DNA of 16,347 nucleotides from CAYONP01 sp964405335 (lineage in GTDB: Bacteria; Armatimonadota; UBA10988): NCBI GenBank assembly GCA_964405335.1, contig CAYONP010000114.1, forward strand, positions 1 through 16,347. The letters are read 5' to 3'. The position numbers and the translations under genes were made by a program. This document shows positions 4,382-12,275 of the stretch, in pieces; within the stretch, counting starts at the first letter, position 1, and every line of letters starts with the position of its first letter. A model generated the notes under the pieces. It made no database searches. It saw only the letters and a list, made by a program, of their open reading frames with translations, and was not told where the DNA came from.

Positions 4382-5779
4382 GTGAAGGCAGCGGTCGTCG
4401 TTCTCGGGTTCTGCTTGCTCGGCCCAGGGTCGCGCGGCGCCGCGCCGTTGGCTCGCTTCGAGCCACCCGACGGCTGCTACCTCGGCGCCTTCATCGAGCA
4501 CGACGCGGCCGTGCTGGGTGACATCGCTCGGTTCGAGTCGATCGTCGGTCGGCGGCACGCCAGTTACCTCACTTACACCGGCTATGGCCGGCCGTTCCCC
4601 GCCGACTTCGTGGCGAAGTGCGGCCGCCGCGGCGCCGCGGCGCACCTCGGCTGGGAGCCGAACCTCGGCCTGGCGATGGTCCAGGACGATGCCTACCTGC
4701 GCAGCTGGGCCCGCGACGCGGCGGCCAGCGGCGTGCCCATCTTCGTCCGCTTTGCCAGTGAGATGAACGGCACCTGGATGCCCTACAGCGGCAATCCCAC
4801 CGAGTACGTCCGCGCCTGGCGCACGGTCGCGCGGGTGCTGCGCGAGGAGGCGCCGAACGTCGCCCTGGTCTGGTGCGTCTACGCCACGCCGACCCGCACC
4901 ATCCCGCTCTACTACCCCGGCGACGAGTGGGTCGACTGGGTCGGGGTCAACCTCTACAGCGTGGTCTATCACAACAACGATCCGACCCAGCCGGCGGCCG
5001 ACAAGGACCCGCGCGAGCAGATCCGCTACGTCTACGACGGCTATGCGGCGCGCAAGCCGATCATGATCGCCGAGTATGCCGCGACGACCTGGTGCAAGGT
5101 GGTCGGCGGGCCGACGGTCGGCTTCGCCATCGACAAGATGAAGCTGCTCTACTCGAGCCTGCGGGTCGAGTTTCCGCGCATCAAGTGCATTCAGTGGTTC
5201 AGTTGGGACACCATCGAGCAGGGCGCGGCGCACAACAACTACTCGGTCACCGCCGATCCGGTGGTGACGGCCACCTACCACGCCCTGATTCGCGACTCCT
5301 GGTTTCGCGACCGCGTGGTCACCGGCAGCCGGCCCGCGGTGCGGATCAGCGAGTTCGAGCTGCTCGGTTCACCGAGCGTGCCAGGCATGACGGCGCCGCT
5401 GCTCGGCCGCGAGGTGAGTTACCGCGACTCGGCGCCGGCCGCGGCCGCGGCGCCGACGGAGCTCGACCTGAGCGATCTCGATGCCGCTCGAGCGGTGCAG
5501 CGCTCGCCGGTCGGGCTGCGCGGGATCCAGCCGGGGCAGGTGATCAGCGGGCCGATCGAACTCGAGGTGTACCATCCCGCCGAGCTGCGGGCACGGATGG
5601 TCATCTTCCGGCTCGACGACGGGTCGCTCCACGCCACCAACCGGTCGCCGTTCCGCTACCTCTGGAATCCCCGCGAGCTGACGCCCGGGCGCTACCAGTT
5701 GTCGGTGCGGCTGATCACCGAGCGCGGTGAGACGATCGACTCGCCGCCGCTGTCGGTCGAGGTGCGGAGACCACTATGA
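4382..5779 (+). CDS. Secreted GH26-like glycoside hydrolase with C-terminal Ig-like domain
   Basis: The protein resembles family GH26 (mannanase and related endo-glycanases, TIM barrel). It shows VRFASEMNGTW with the expected acid/base E127, then YVRAWRTVARVL, NVALVW and YYPGDEWVDWVGVNLYS. KPIMIAEYAAT follows, with the expected nucleophile E231, then IQWFSWD. In typical GH26 the residue before the acid/base glutamate is His; here it is Ser126, so activity or specificity may differ. Residues 1-20 (KAAVVVLGFCLLGPGSRGAA) form a signal peptide. After an Ala/Pro-rich linker, residues 380-465 look like a bacterial Ig-type domain (VISGPIELEVY to LSVEV). GTG 4382 is chosen because the signal peptide starts there and a -10 box sits just upstream; an in-frame ATG at 4289 would lie before that promoter. 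The stop overlaps the rmlB start (ATGA). Confidence 0.8.
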   Translation: MKAAVVVLGFCLLGPGSRGAAPLARFEPPDGCYLGAFIEHDAAVLGDIARFESIVGRRHASYLTYTGYGRPFPADFVAKCGRRGAAAHLGWEPNLGLAMVQDDAYLRSWARDAAASGVPIFVRFASEMNGTWMPYSGNPTEYVRAWRTVARVLREEAPNVALVWCVYATPTRTIPLYYPGDEWVDWVGVNLYSVVYHNNDPTQPAADKDPREQIRYVYDGYAARKPIMIAEYAATTWCKVVGGPTVGFAIDKMKLLYSSLRVEFPRIKCIQWFSWDTIEQGAAHNNYSVTADPVVTATYHALIRDSWFRDRVVTGSRPAVRISEFELLGSPSVPGMTAPLLGREVSYRDSAPAAAAAPTELDLSDLDAARAVQRSPVGLRGIQPGQVISGPIELEVYHPAELRARMVIFRLDDGSLHATNRSPFRYLWNPRELTPGRYQLSVRLITERGETIDSPPLSVEVRRPL

Positions 5780-6771
5780 GGCTCCTGGTCACCGGCGGCG
5801 CGGGGTTCATCGGCACCAACTACGTGCATCGCCGCCACCGGCTGTGGCCCGACGACGAGCTGGTCGTGATCGACAAGCTGACCTACGCCGGCCGGCGCGA
5901 GAACCTCGACGGTGTGCCGCACACGTTCATCCACGCCGACATAGCCGACCTGGCGGCGGTGCGCGGGGCGATGGCCGGCTGTGACGCCGTGGTCCATTTC
6001 GCCGCCGAGAGCCATGTCGACCGCAGTGTCTATGGCAGCACCGAGTTTCTGCACACCGCCGTGTGGGGCACGCAGGCGCTGCTCGAGGCGGCCCGCGAGC
6101 TGCGGCCGGCGCGTTTCATCATGATCAGCACCGACGAGGTCTACGGCCCGGTCGCGACCGGCGAGTCGCGCGAGAGCGACGAGCTGCGGCCGTCGAGCCC
6201 CTACGCGGCCAGCAAGGTGGCCGCCGAGCGACTGGCCTTCAGCTACTGGGTCACCCACGGCGTGCCGGTGCTGATCACCCGCGCGGCGAACAACTACGGT
6301 CCCTACCAGTACCCCGAAAAGCAGTTGCCCTACTTCACCACCCAGGCGCTGGCCGGCCGGCCGATCACCATCTACGGCGATGGTACGGCGACGCGCGACT
6401 GGCTCCACGTCGACGATCATTGCGCCGCGGTCGATCGGGTGCTGGAGCGCGGCGAGCCGGGCGAGGTCTACAACATCGGCGCCGGCTGCGAGCGGAGCAT
6501 CGTGCAGAACGCGCGCTTGGTGCTCGAAACGGTCGGCGCCGGCGAGGAGCTGCTGGAATTCGTGCCGTCGGAGTCGATCCGTCCGGGCCATGATGTGCGG
6601 TACGCAGTCTGTTGCGACAAGCTGCACGGTCTCGGCTGGAGCACCCGTGTCGAGGTCGAGCAGGGCCTGCGCGAGACGATCCGCTGGTATGCCGAACATC
6701 CGGCCTGGTGGCAGGAGATGCGGGCCCGCTCGGCGGATTTCTTCGCTCGGCACTATGGCCCGAAGGGATGA
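5776..6771 (+). CDS. rfbB: dTDP-glucose 4,6-dehydratase
   Basis: This NAD-dependent short-chain dehydrogenase/reductase converts dTDP-glucose to dTDP-4-keto-6-deoxyglucose, the entry to rhamnose and other deoxysugars. Features are GGAGFIG (7-13) for NAD binding, VVIDKLTYAGRRENL, HFAAESHVDRS, STDEVYG (118-124) with the D120/E121 dehydration pair, SPYAASK (Y143, K147), NNYGPYQYPEKQLP, and IRPGHDVRYA where most members have RPGHDRRYA. At 331 residues it has the usual length. GGAG lies 6 bases before the ATG, which overlaps the GH26-like stop. A plain nucleotide-sugar epimerase is unlikely because the T-D-E catalytic triad is complete. No rmlA, rmlC or rmlD lies beside it in this window, so those steps must be encoded elsewhere or the product differs from rhamnose. 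Confidence 0.92.
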   Translation: MRLLVTGGAGFIGTNYVHRRHRLWPDDELVVIDKLTYAGRRENLDGVPHTFIHADIADLAAVRGAMAGCDAVVHFAAESHVDRSVYGSTEFLHTAVWGTQALLEAARELRPARFIMISTDEVYGPVATGESRESDELRPSSPYAASKVAAERLAFSYWVTHGVPVLITRAANNYGPYQYPEKQLPYFTTQALAGRPITIYGDGTATRDWLHVDDHCAAVDRVLERGEPGEVYNIGAGCERSIVQNARLVLETVGAGEELLEFVPSESIRPGHDVRYAVCCDKLHGLGWSTRVEVEQGLRETIRWYAEHPAWWQEMRARSADFFARHYGPKG

Positions 6772-6773
6772 GC

Positions 6774-8471
6774 ATGGGCGACCTGGCCAACGGCCGTCGA
6801 GCGGTCAGCAGCGCGCTGCTGGCCTGGGTGATGCTGGCGTTGTTCGGTTGCGGCGCCGGTCTGCAGGCCGATGACGCGCAGACCGCCGCCATCGTCACCC
6901 GTGCGCGGGAGTTGTACGACGCCGGTGACTTCGCGGCGGCGCGGGACAAAGCCGAGCTGGCGGTCGGCCGCTCGCCGGAGAGCGCGGCCGCGCTCTATCT
7001 GCGCGGCTTGGCCCGACTGCGCCTGGAGGACTTTGCCGGCGCGAAGTCCGACCTGGGCGCCGCGCGGCAGCTCGACCCGCTGTTCCTTTTCACGCCCGAC
7101 AGGGCCGAGTTCGATGCCGCCTGGGAGGAGGTCCGGGCCGAACTGCCCGACGCGCCCGTGCCGGTCGACACTCCGGCGGCCGGCGCGGCACCGGCGGGCT
7201 TGGAGCAGCCACGTGAGCTGCCCACGCCGGCCCAGCCGTCGACCGGCGCGGCGGCCCAGCCGCCGGTCGATGCTGGGCCGGAGGTCGAGCTGCTGCAGCA
7301 GCCGGGCAACGTGATCCGCGACTTCTCGGGCGCCGGCCTGCTGGGCGACGCCGAGACCGCCGCCATCGAACGCGAGACGGCGGTGCTGGGCACCTACGGG
7401 CTGGAGCTGAAGTTCCTCACCGTCGAGTCGGGGCGCGACCTGGGAGCGCAGGCGGCCTCGTGGCACCGGATGGCCGGCCTGCGGCCGCGTACGCTGCTGG
7501 TGCTCGGCGACGCCGACGGCGAGGTGGCCGCCTACTCGCCGCTGATGACCGAGGAGGATATCGCCACCGCGGCCGCCGACGCGAAGGCGCTCGAGGGCGC
7601 CTCGACCGCACGGCGGATGATCTACCTGGCCCTGGCGCTGAGCAAGCGGATGCGGTTTGTGCCGGGCGAGGTGCCGTCGGCCAGCTCACCCGAGTTCCCG
7701 CCGCCGCCGGGGTTCGAACAGCCCAAGCCGCCCGAGAGGCCGAAGCCGGTGTCGGCGCTCTGGTACCTCGCCGGCGGCCTGCTGGTGGTCGCCGCGGCGC
7801 TGGTCGTCGGCACGAGGGTTGGCCGCGCGCGGCGGGTGACCCGCACCTTCGGCGTTGCCCGGCCGCAAATCGACGCCGTCGCCTCGACGCTGGCCGAGCT
7901 CGCCGGCCGGTTGAGCCGCCACCCGCACCGGGCGGCGCAGCGCGAGCTGGAGGCGGCCGAGCTGGCCTACTTCGAGGCGCTCGACATGCTTCGCGCCGCC
8001 GATGCCGGCAGGTCCGGCGACCTTGGCCGCGTCGAGCGCGCGGTGCGGCTGCTCAGCGAGGCCGGGGCCAAGGTCGACCGCGCGGCGCAACAGGCGGCCG
8101 AGTCGACCGCCGAGGCCGACGGGCCGTTTGCCTGGTGCTACTTCACCGGCCGGCCGCTGTTCGAGCGCTGGGACGGCGATCTGGTCAAGCTCCGCTACGG
8201 CGGGCAGGAGCGCCTGGTCATGGCCTCACGGCAGCTCGAGGGCGTACTGCGCCGCGGCGAGCGGCCGGCGGTGCGCACCGTCGGCGGCCGGCACTGGGCG
8301 GTGGTCGAGGAGTTCGAGCCGCTGACCGACTTCTACAGCCTGCGCCACGGCGACGAGACGACGGCACCCGGCCAACTCGCCGAGCCGCTGCCCGCCGCGC
8401 CGCGCTGGCCGCTCTACCTCGACCTGGACGACCGGCCCGACTACACGCTCGACCTCGACGGCGATGGCTGA
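6774..8471 (+). CDS. TPR-like and TPM-like membrane protein, probable lipoprotein or signal-anchored
   Basis: This 565-residue protein has several parts. Residues 10-26 are a signal segment ending LALFGCG, a possible lipobox with C26. Residues 35-115 form a TPR-like helical region (RARELYDAGDFAAARDKAELAV, then a second unit). A Pro/Ala-rich linker covers 122-170. Residues 179-300 look like a TPM (YgcG-type) domain (NVIRDFSGAGLLGDAE to RPRTLLVLGDADGEVAAYSP). A transmembrane helix spans about 326-350, and a long helical then beta-rich tail contains WCYFTGRPLF (454-463). The function is unknown; TPM proteins act in envelope maintenance and photosystem repair in known cases. AAGGG lies 6 bases before ATG 6774. 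An ATG at 6768 overlapping the rfbB stop is the alternative. Its end overlaps the next gene by 8 bases. Confidence 0.65.
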   Translation: MGDLANGRRAVSSALLAWVMLALFGCGAGLQADDAQTAAIVTRARELYDAGDFAAARDKAELAVGRSPESAAALYLRGLARLRLEDFAGAKSDLGAARQLDPLFLFTPDRAEFDAAWEEVRAELPDAPVPVDTPAAGAAPAGLEQPRELPTPAQPSTGAAAQPPVDAGPEVELLQQPGNVIRDFSGAGLLGDAETAAIERETAVLGTYGLELKFLTVESGRDLGAQAASWHRMAGLRPRTLLVLGDADGEVAAYSPLMTEEDIATAAADAKALEGASTARRMIYLALALSKRMRFVPGEVPSASSPEFPPPPGFEQPKPPERPKPVSALWYLAGGLLVVAAALVVGTRVGRARRVTRTFGVARPQIDAVASTLAELAGRLSRHPHRAAQRELEAAELAYFEALDMLRAADAGRSGDLGRVERAVRLLSEAGAKVDRAAQQAAESTAEADGPFAWCYFTGRPLFERWDGDLVKLRYGGQERLVMASRQLEGVLRRGERPAVRTVGGRHWAVVEEFEPLTDFYSLRHGDETTAPGQLAEPLPAAPRWPLYLDLDDRPDYTLDLDGDG

Positions 8472-9330
8472 GCCGGGCGGCCCGCCGGCGATGGTCGAGG
8501 CGCGGGTCGACTGGGTCGTCGCACGCGCCGCCGCGGGCGACTGGCCGGCGGTCGAGGCGCTCCTCACCGACGGCCGCTGGGAGGTCCGCCGTGAGGCGCT
8601 ACGGGCGCACGTCGAGCTGAAGCGCGACGGCTGGATGGAACGCTGCATCGAGTTCACCGTCGACCGCGCCCAGCGGCTCCGCCGATACGCCGCCGAGATG
8701 CTCCGCCAGGCCGGCGAAGCGGCGCTGCCGATCATCCGCGAACACCTCGGCGACCCTGGCTACGCGCCCTGGCTGGCCGGTGTGCTGGCCTGCAGCCTGC
8801 CCGGCCGCAGGCTGCTCCGCGAGCTGCCCGACGAGGGCCGCGCGGTGCTGCTGGCCGCCGCCGCGGCCGAGGGCATGGCCATCAGCCCGTACCTGGTCAA
8901 TGTGGCCAAGGCGCTGGTGGTCTGCTCGGGCGACGAGGTGGGCGATTGCCTGGCCGAGCTGCGCGACCGTTCGCCGATGCTGCGCAACACCGCCGGCCGG
9001 GCGCTCTACCTGCGCGGCGACGCCCGCGCCGTGCCGTGGGCGATTGAGCGACTGCGCGGCAACTACCTGGCCGACCGCGAAATCGTCGACTGGCTGGGCA
9101 GCATGGAAGACCCCCGCGCACTGCCGATCCTGCGCAAGCTGAGCGGCTTCTGGAGCCGGCTCTGGATCACCGCCGAGGTCCGCCGCGCGGCGCGCGAGGC
9201 GGTCGCTCGCATCGAGGCCACGCTCGACCACATCGCCGACGGCGCGCTCAGCCGCGCACCGCGCCCGGGCCTCGCGCCGAGTGAGGCGGCGCTGAGCTTC
9301 TGGTCGTCGGATGAGGATGAGGAGACGTAA
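8464..9330 (+). CDS. HEAT-repeat protein
   Basis: The 288-residue protein consists almost wholly of paired helices of HEAT/armadillo type. Examples are DGRWEVRREALRAHVEL, RLRRYAAEMLRQAGEAALPIIREHLGD, MLRNTAGRALYLRGDARAVPWAIERL and EIVDWLGSMEDPRALPILRKL. I see no signal peptide, so it should be cytoplasmic, where it could bind the cytoplasmic tail of the preceding membrane protein; their genes overlap by 8 bases (ATGGCTGA). The C-terminus is a short acidic tail (SSDEDEET). There is no good ribosome binding site before ATG 8464, so reinitiation after the upstream stop is likely; ATG 8491 is an alternative start. HEAT repeats show a scaffold role but not the partner. Confidence 0.7.
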   Translation: MAEPGGPPAMVEARVDWVVARAAAGDWPAVEALLTDGRWEVRREALRAHVELKRDGWMERCIEFTVDRAQRLRRYAAEMLRQAGEAALPIIREHLGDPGYAPWLAGVLACSLPGRRLLRELPDEGRAVLLAAAAAEGMAISPYLVNVAKALVVCSGDEVGDCLAELRDRSPMLRNTAGRALYLRGDARAVPWAIERLRGNYLADREIVDWLGSMEDPRALPILRKLSGFWSRLWITAEVRRAAREAVARIEATLDHIADGALSRAPRPGLAPSEAALSFWSSDEDEET

Positions 9331-9331
9331 C

Positions 9332-10558
9332 ATGAGCCGCCTGCCCGCCGCCGCCCTGTTAGCCGTGACCGCCGCCTGCGCCCGGCCCGGCGGTGTCGAA
9401 CTGCGCGACGGCCGGCTCTACGTCGACGGCGAACACCGGTTCCTCAAGATCGGCAAGCCGCTGCGCGACTTCGCCGACCCGGCGGCCTGCGGACAGCTCA
9501 TCCGCGACCTGCCCATCCTCGCCGCGAAGGGCTACAACGCGCTGGAGCTGAACTGCTACTGGCACCATTTCGAGCGCGACGGTGACGGCCGGCTCGACCG
9601 CTCGGCCGAGCCGCTGGCGCGGCTGATCGAGGCCATCGCCGCGGCGGGCATGTTCCCGTGTCTGTCGGTCGAGACCTACGGCGTCGGCGGCGGGCAGATC
9701 CCGCCGGGTTTCTGGGAGCGGCACCCCGAGGCGCTGGCGATCAACTCCGACGGCAAGCCGGTCAGCGATACCGAGTATGGCTTCGGCTCGGCCGTGCCGT
9801 CGCTCTTTGACGGGGACTACCTGGCCGCCTCGCGGGCCTTCATCGCCAACCTGACGCAGGCGCTGCCGCACGAGCGGATCCTCTACTTCGAGACCACCGT
9901 CGAGCCGCAGTACATCGGCAACCAGGCGATCGACTACGGCCCCGCGGCGCGCGCCGCCTACGAGGCCTGGCTGGCCCGCACCGGCGCCGACGGCCCGGCC
10001 TGGCCCGAAGGCTTTCCGGTGCCGAGCGAGTTCGTCGAGCACCCCGTTTGGAACCAGTTCCGCGCCGAGTACTTGGCCGGCTGGGTCAACGGCGACGCGG
10101 CGGCGTTTCGCTCGGTCGCCGGCGACGACGCCTGGATCGCGGTCGACTACCTCGAAACCTGCGGCGGCGAGATGCGGCGGCGCAACGGCGACTCGGCCAC
10201 CTTCCTGCGGCAGCTCGGCGCGGCCGACATCATCCAGGTCAACTGGCACTGGCACCTCGGCCGCCGCGCGCCGAACCAATGCGCCTACGACCACGTGCGC
10301 GCGATCATGGCCGAGACCGGCCGCGACTGGGCGATCAGCGAGCACATGACCTTCAACGGCTCGGACTACCGGCCCGACGAAGCCGAGGCGATGCTGCGCA
10401 ACACGCTGGCCCAGGGCACGCGGTTCGGCTGGGAGTTCGTCAGCGTCTCGCCCAGCAGCGCCGACGCCTTTTCGCTCTACCACGACGACTGGTCGCCCAA
10501 GCCGCTGATCGCCGTGGTCGACGAGCGGTGGCAGGAGTGGCTCGAGGCCGCGCAGTAG
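9332..10558 (+). CDS. Clan GH-A-like glycoside hydrolase, probable lipoprotein
   Basis: The 408-residue protein opens MSRLPAAALLAVTAACARPGG, a signal peptide with a lipobox-like TAAC. The beta/alpha-barrel resembles beta-galactosidase/cellulase-type clan GH-A enzymes: GKPLRDFADP, AKGYNALELNCYWHHFE, MFPCLSVETYG, YFETTVEPQYIG (E187 or E191, candidate acid/base), IIQVNWHWHLG and DWAISEHMTFNG (E337, candidate nucleophile). Its exact family and substrate are not clear. GAGGAG lies 7 bases before the ATG and the preceding stop is 1 base away, so it is the last gene of the unit started at 4382. With the GH26-like protein it would put two glycan-active proteins outside the membrane. It ends 7 bases from the convergent amidohydrolase gene. 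Confidence 0.6.
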   Translation: MSRLPAAALLAVTAACARPGGVELRDGRLYVDGEHRFLKIGKPLRDFADPAACGQLIRDLPILAAKGYNALELNCYWHHFERDGDGRLDRSAEPLARLIEAIAAAGMFPCLSVETYGVGGGQIPPGFWERHPEALAINSDGKPVSDTEYGFGSAVPSLFDGDYLAASRAFIANLTQALPHERILYFETTVEPQYIGNQAIDYGPAARAAYEAWLARTGADGPAWPEGFPVPSEFVEHPVWNQFRAEYLAGWVNGDAAAFRSVAGDDAWIAVDYLETCGGEMRRRNGDSATFLRQLGAADIIQVNWHWHLGRRAPNQCAYDHVRAIMAETGRDWAISEHMTFNGSDYRPDEAEAMLRNTLAQGTRFGWEFVSVSPSSADAFSLYHDDWSPKPLIAVVDERWQEWLEAAQ

Positions 10559-10565
10559 GGCGAGT

Positions 10566-12200
10566 TCAGGGCAGCCGGAACGCCGCCGGCAGTTCGTGGC
10601 CGGGCAGTCGGCCGTCGGCCAGAATGCGGGCGAAGTTCTCGCCCAGGATGAGCCGCTTCTGCGTCTCGGTCAGACGGGTGAAGAGCACCCACCCGAGCTG
10701 CGGCCGAGGGTCGCGCATCGGCGCGTCGGTGCCGAACAGCACCCGCTCGGCGCCGACCTGCTCGACCAGCCACTCGACAATCCCGTTGGTCACCGCGGTG
10801 TAGGTCAGCTCAGCGTAGAGATTCGGCGCCTGGCGCATCGCCGCGACGACCTGCTCGGCAAAGGCGTAGCTCATGCCGACATGCGCGATCAAGCAGTGCA
10901 GGCCGGGGTGCCGGCGGGCGATGTCGAGCACCACCTCGACGCCGCCGACGGCGACGTGGAACAGGCCATAGAGCCGGTGCTCCTCGCCGAACCGCCACCA
11001 CGGCTCGAACGCCTCGTGGTTGTAGGGCAGCGGCGTGCGCTGATAGGGCTTGAGCCCGCGGAAGCCGAGCCGCGTGTGGTAGGTCTCGATCTGCGCGGCC
11101 ATCTCCTCGGCCGACTGGTGCGTCGGATCCAGCGTCAGTGCGCCGATCAGCCGCTCGGGCGCCTGCGCCACAGCCGCGGCGGTGACCTCGTTGCCGGCGG
11201 TCGCGTCCATGCCGACGGTGCCGTTCCAGCTCATCACCGCCGCGCCGGCGATGCCCAGCCGGCGCTGCAGCGCCGTGATCCCGGCGGCGTCGCCGCGCGG
11301 CATGACATAGGCCTCGCCGGCGGCGTTGGCACCGTCGTGCAGCACGTGACAGTGGGCGTCGAGCACCAGCCCGTCAATCGGCCGGCTGGCCCGCGCCGCG
11401 GCGGTCAGCGCGTCGTCGTACTCGCTAGGCGGCGGCGGCGCGGTCGGCCCGATGCCGCCGAGCAGCCAGTTGAGGTTGCCGCCGGCGACCATCCGCGCCT
11501 GCTCGGTGTCGCCGGTGTGATAGTCGAGGAACGCCCGCGCCGCGCCGGGCGACTTGGCCGTCTGGCCGCTGCCGAAGAGCAGCCGCTCGAAACCGAATCG
11601 CTGGCCAAACCACTCGACCGCGAGGTGCGCCTGGAAGCTGGAGAACTCGAGGTGCAGCCGGCGGTGCCGGGTCATCAGCGCCTGCACCTCGCGCCACTGG
11701 CTCCAGCTTGCCTCGAGCAAGACCACCTGCACCTCGCCGAAGATGGTCACGAAGCGGTGCGCGCGGTCGAAGTCGAGAAGTTCGGGGTAGGGGACGAGCA
11801 GCAGCACGTCGTGGCGCGCCAAGGACTCGGCCAGCGGCGCGAGGATCGACTCGTCGATGGGGATGCCGAAGGTGTGCGGGTAGATCGCCGCGGCGCGCAC
11901 TCCCTCGTCGGCCATGCGCGCGGCCAGGTCGCCGAGGCCGGGGAAGTCGCCGGCGAGCGGCGGGAGGACCGTCCAGCAGGGATGGAGCCGGTCGCGATGC
12001 GGGGCAATCTCGCGCAGCAGCCGCAGGTTGCCGTGCATGGCGTCGTAGTGGATCGACTGGCTGTGCCGCACGAGCGCCGCGGCGATGCCGGCGAGGTCCA
12101 GGTCGTCGAGCAGGTGAGCCAGCGACCAACGCTCCTGCGGCTGCTTGTAGGGCCGCGCGCCGTAGCGGGCGTTGACGTCGAAGTAGGTGAGTTCCGGCAT
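10566..12200 (-). CDS. Tandem-domain amidohydrolase-2 family protein
   Basis: Two amidohydrolase barrels are fused in 544 residues. The C-terminal one (about 278-535) has the metal motif LDAHCH (H283, H285), LIAHVGMSYAF, LFGTDAPMRD with the catalytic-type Asp, and the family ending LILGENFARIL. This fits the amidohydrolase-2/decarboxylase-like group of TIM-barrel hydrolases. The N-terminal half (1-about 250) repeats the plan (YFDVNARYG, HPCWTVLPP, LLFGSGQ, ARMVAGGNLNWLLG). However, D-x-N-x-R replaces the D-x-H-x-H metal site and Gly-Ser-Gly replaces Gly-Thr-Asp, so it is probably non-catalytic. The two halves are joined by a Pro-rich linker (PTAPPPPSEYDD). The substrate is unknown. ATG 12200 has only a weak GGGA before it. 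The gene is divergent from the Uma2 gene across 75 bases. Confidence 0.8.
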   Translation of the reverse strand: MPELTYFDVNARYGARPYKQPQERWSLAHLLDDLDLAGIAAALVRHSQSIHYDAMHGNLRLLREIAPHRDRLHPCWTVLPPLAGDFPGLGDLAARMADEGVRAAAIYPHTFGIPIDESILAPLAESLARHDVLLLVPYPELLDFDRAHRFVTIFGEVQVVLLEASWSQWREVQALMTRHRRLHLEFSSFQAHLAVEWFGQRFGFERLLFGSGQTAKSPGAARAFLDYHTGDTEQARMVAGGNLNWLLGGIGPTAPPPPSEYDDALTAAARASRPIDGLVLDAHCHVLHDGANAAGEAYVMPRGDAAGITALQRRLGIAGAAVMSWNGTVGMDATAGNEVTAAAVAQAPERLIGALTLDPTHQSAEEMAAQIETYHTRLGFRGLKPYQRTPLPYNHEAFEPWWRFGEEHRLYGLFHVAVGGVEVVLDIARRHPGLHCLIAHVGMSYAFAEQVVAAMRQAPNLYAELTYTAVTNGIVEWLVEQVGAERVLFGTDAPMRDPRPQLGWVLFTRLTETQKRLILGENFARILADGRLPGHELPAAFRLP

Positions 12201-12252
12201 GTGGGTCCCGCGGCGGGTTCGACATCCCGGTCGGCGGCCCTCCGCGCCGCGC

Positions 12253-12270
12253 TACAATAGCCTGCGGAGA
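12253..12270 (+). promoter_or_regulatory. Candidate -10 box TACAAT and ribosome binding site for the Uma2 gene
   Basis: TACAAT (12253-12258), within GCTACAATAG, would start a transcript near 12265. GGAGA (12266-12270) follows, 5 bases before the GTG at 12276, giving a leader of about 11 bases. No good -35 box is visible. The whole 75-base space is shared with the divergent amidohydrolase gene. Confidence 0.5.
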
Positions 12271-12275
12271 CGATC

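Noticed and set aside
3956..5281. Long minus-strand open frame opposite the GH26-like gene, and similar long frames opposite the amidohydrolase and GH genes.
   Set aside because: These are typical of high-GC DNA. Their products are Arg/Ala/Asp-rich with no recognisable motifs, and they oppose genes with clear family signatures.
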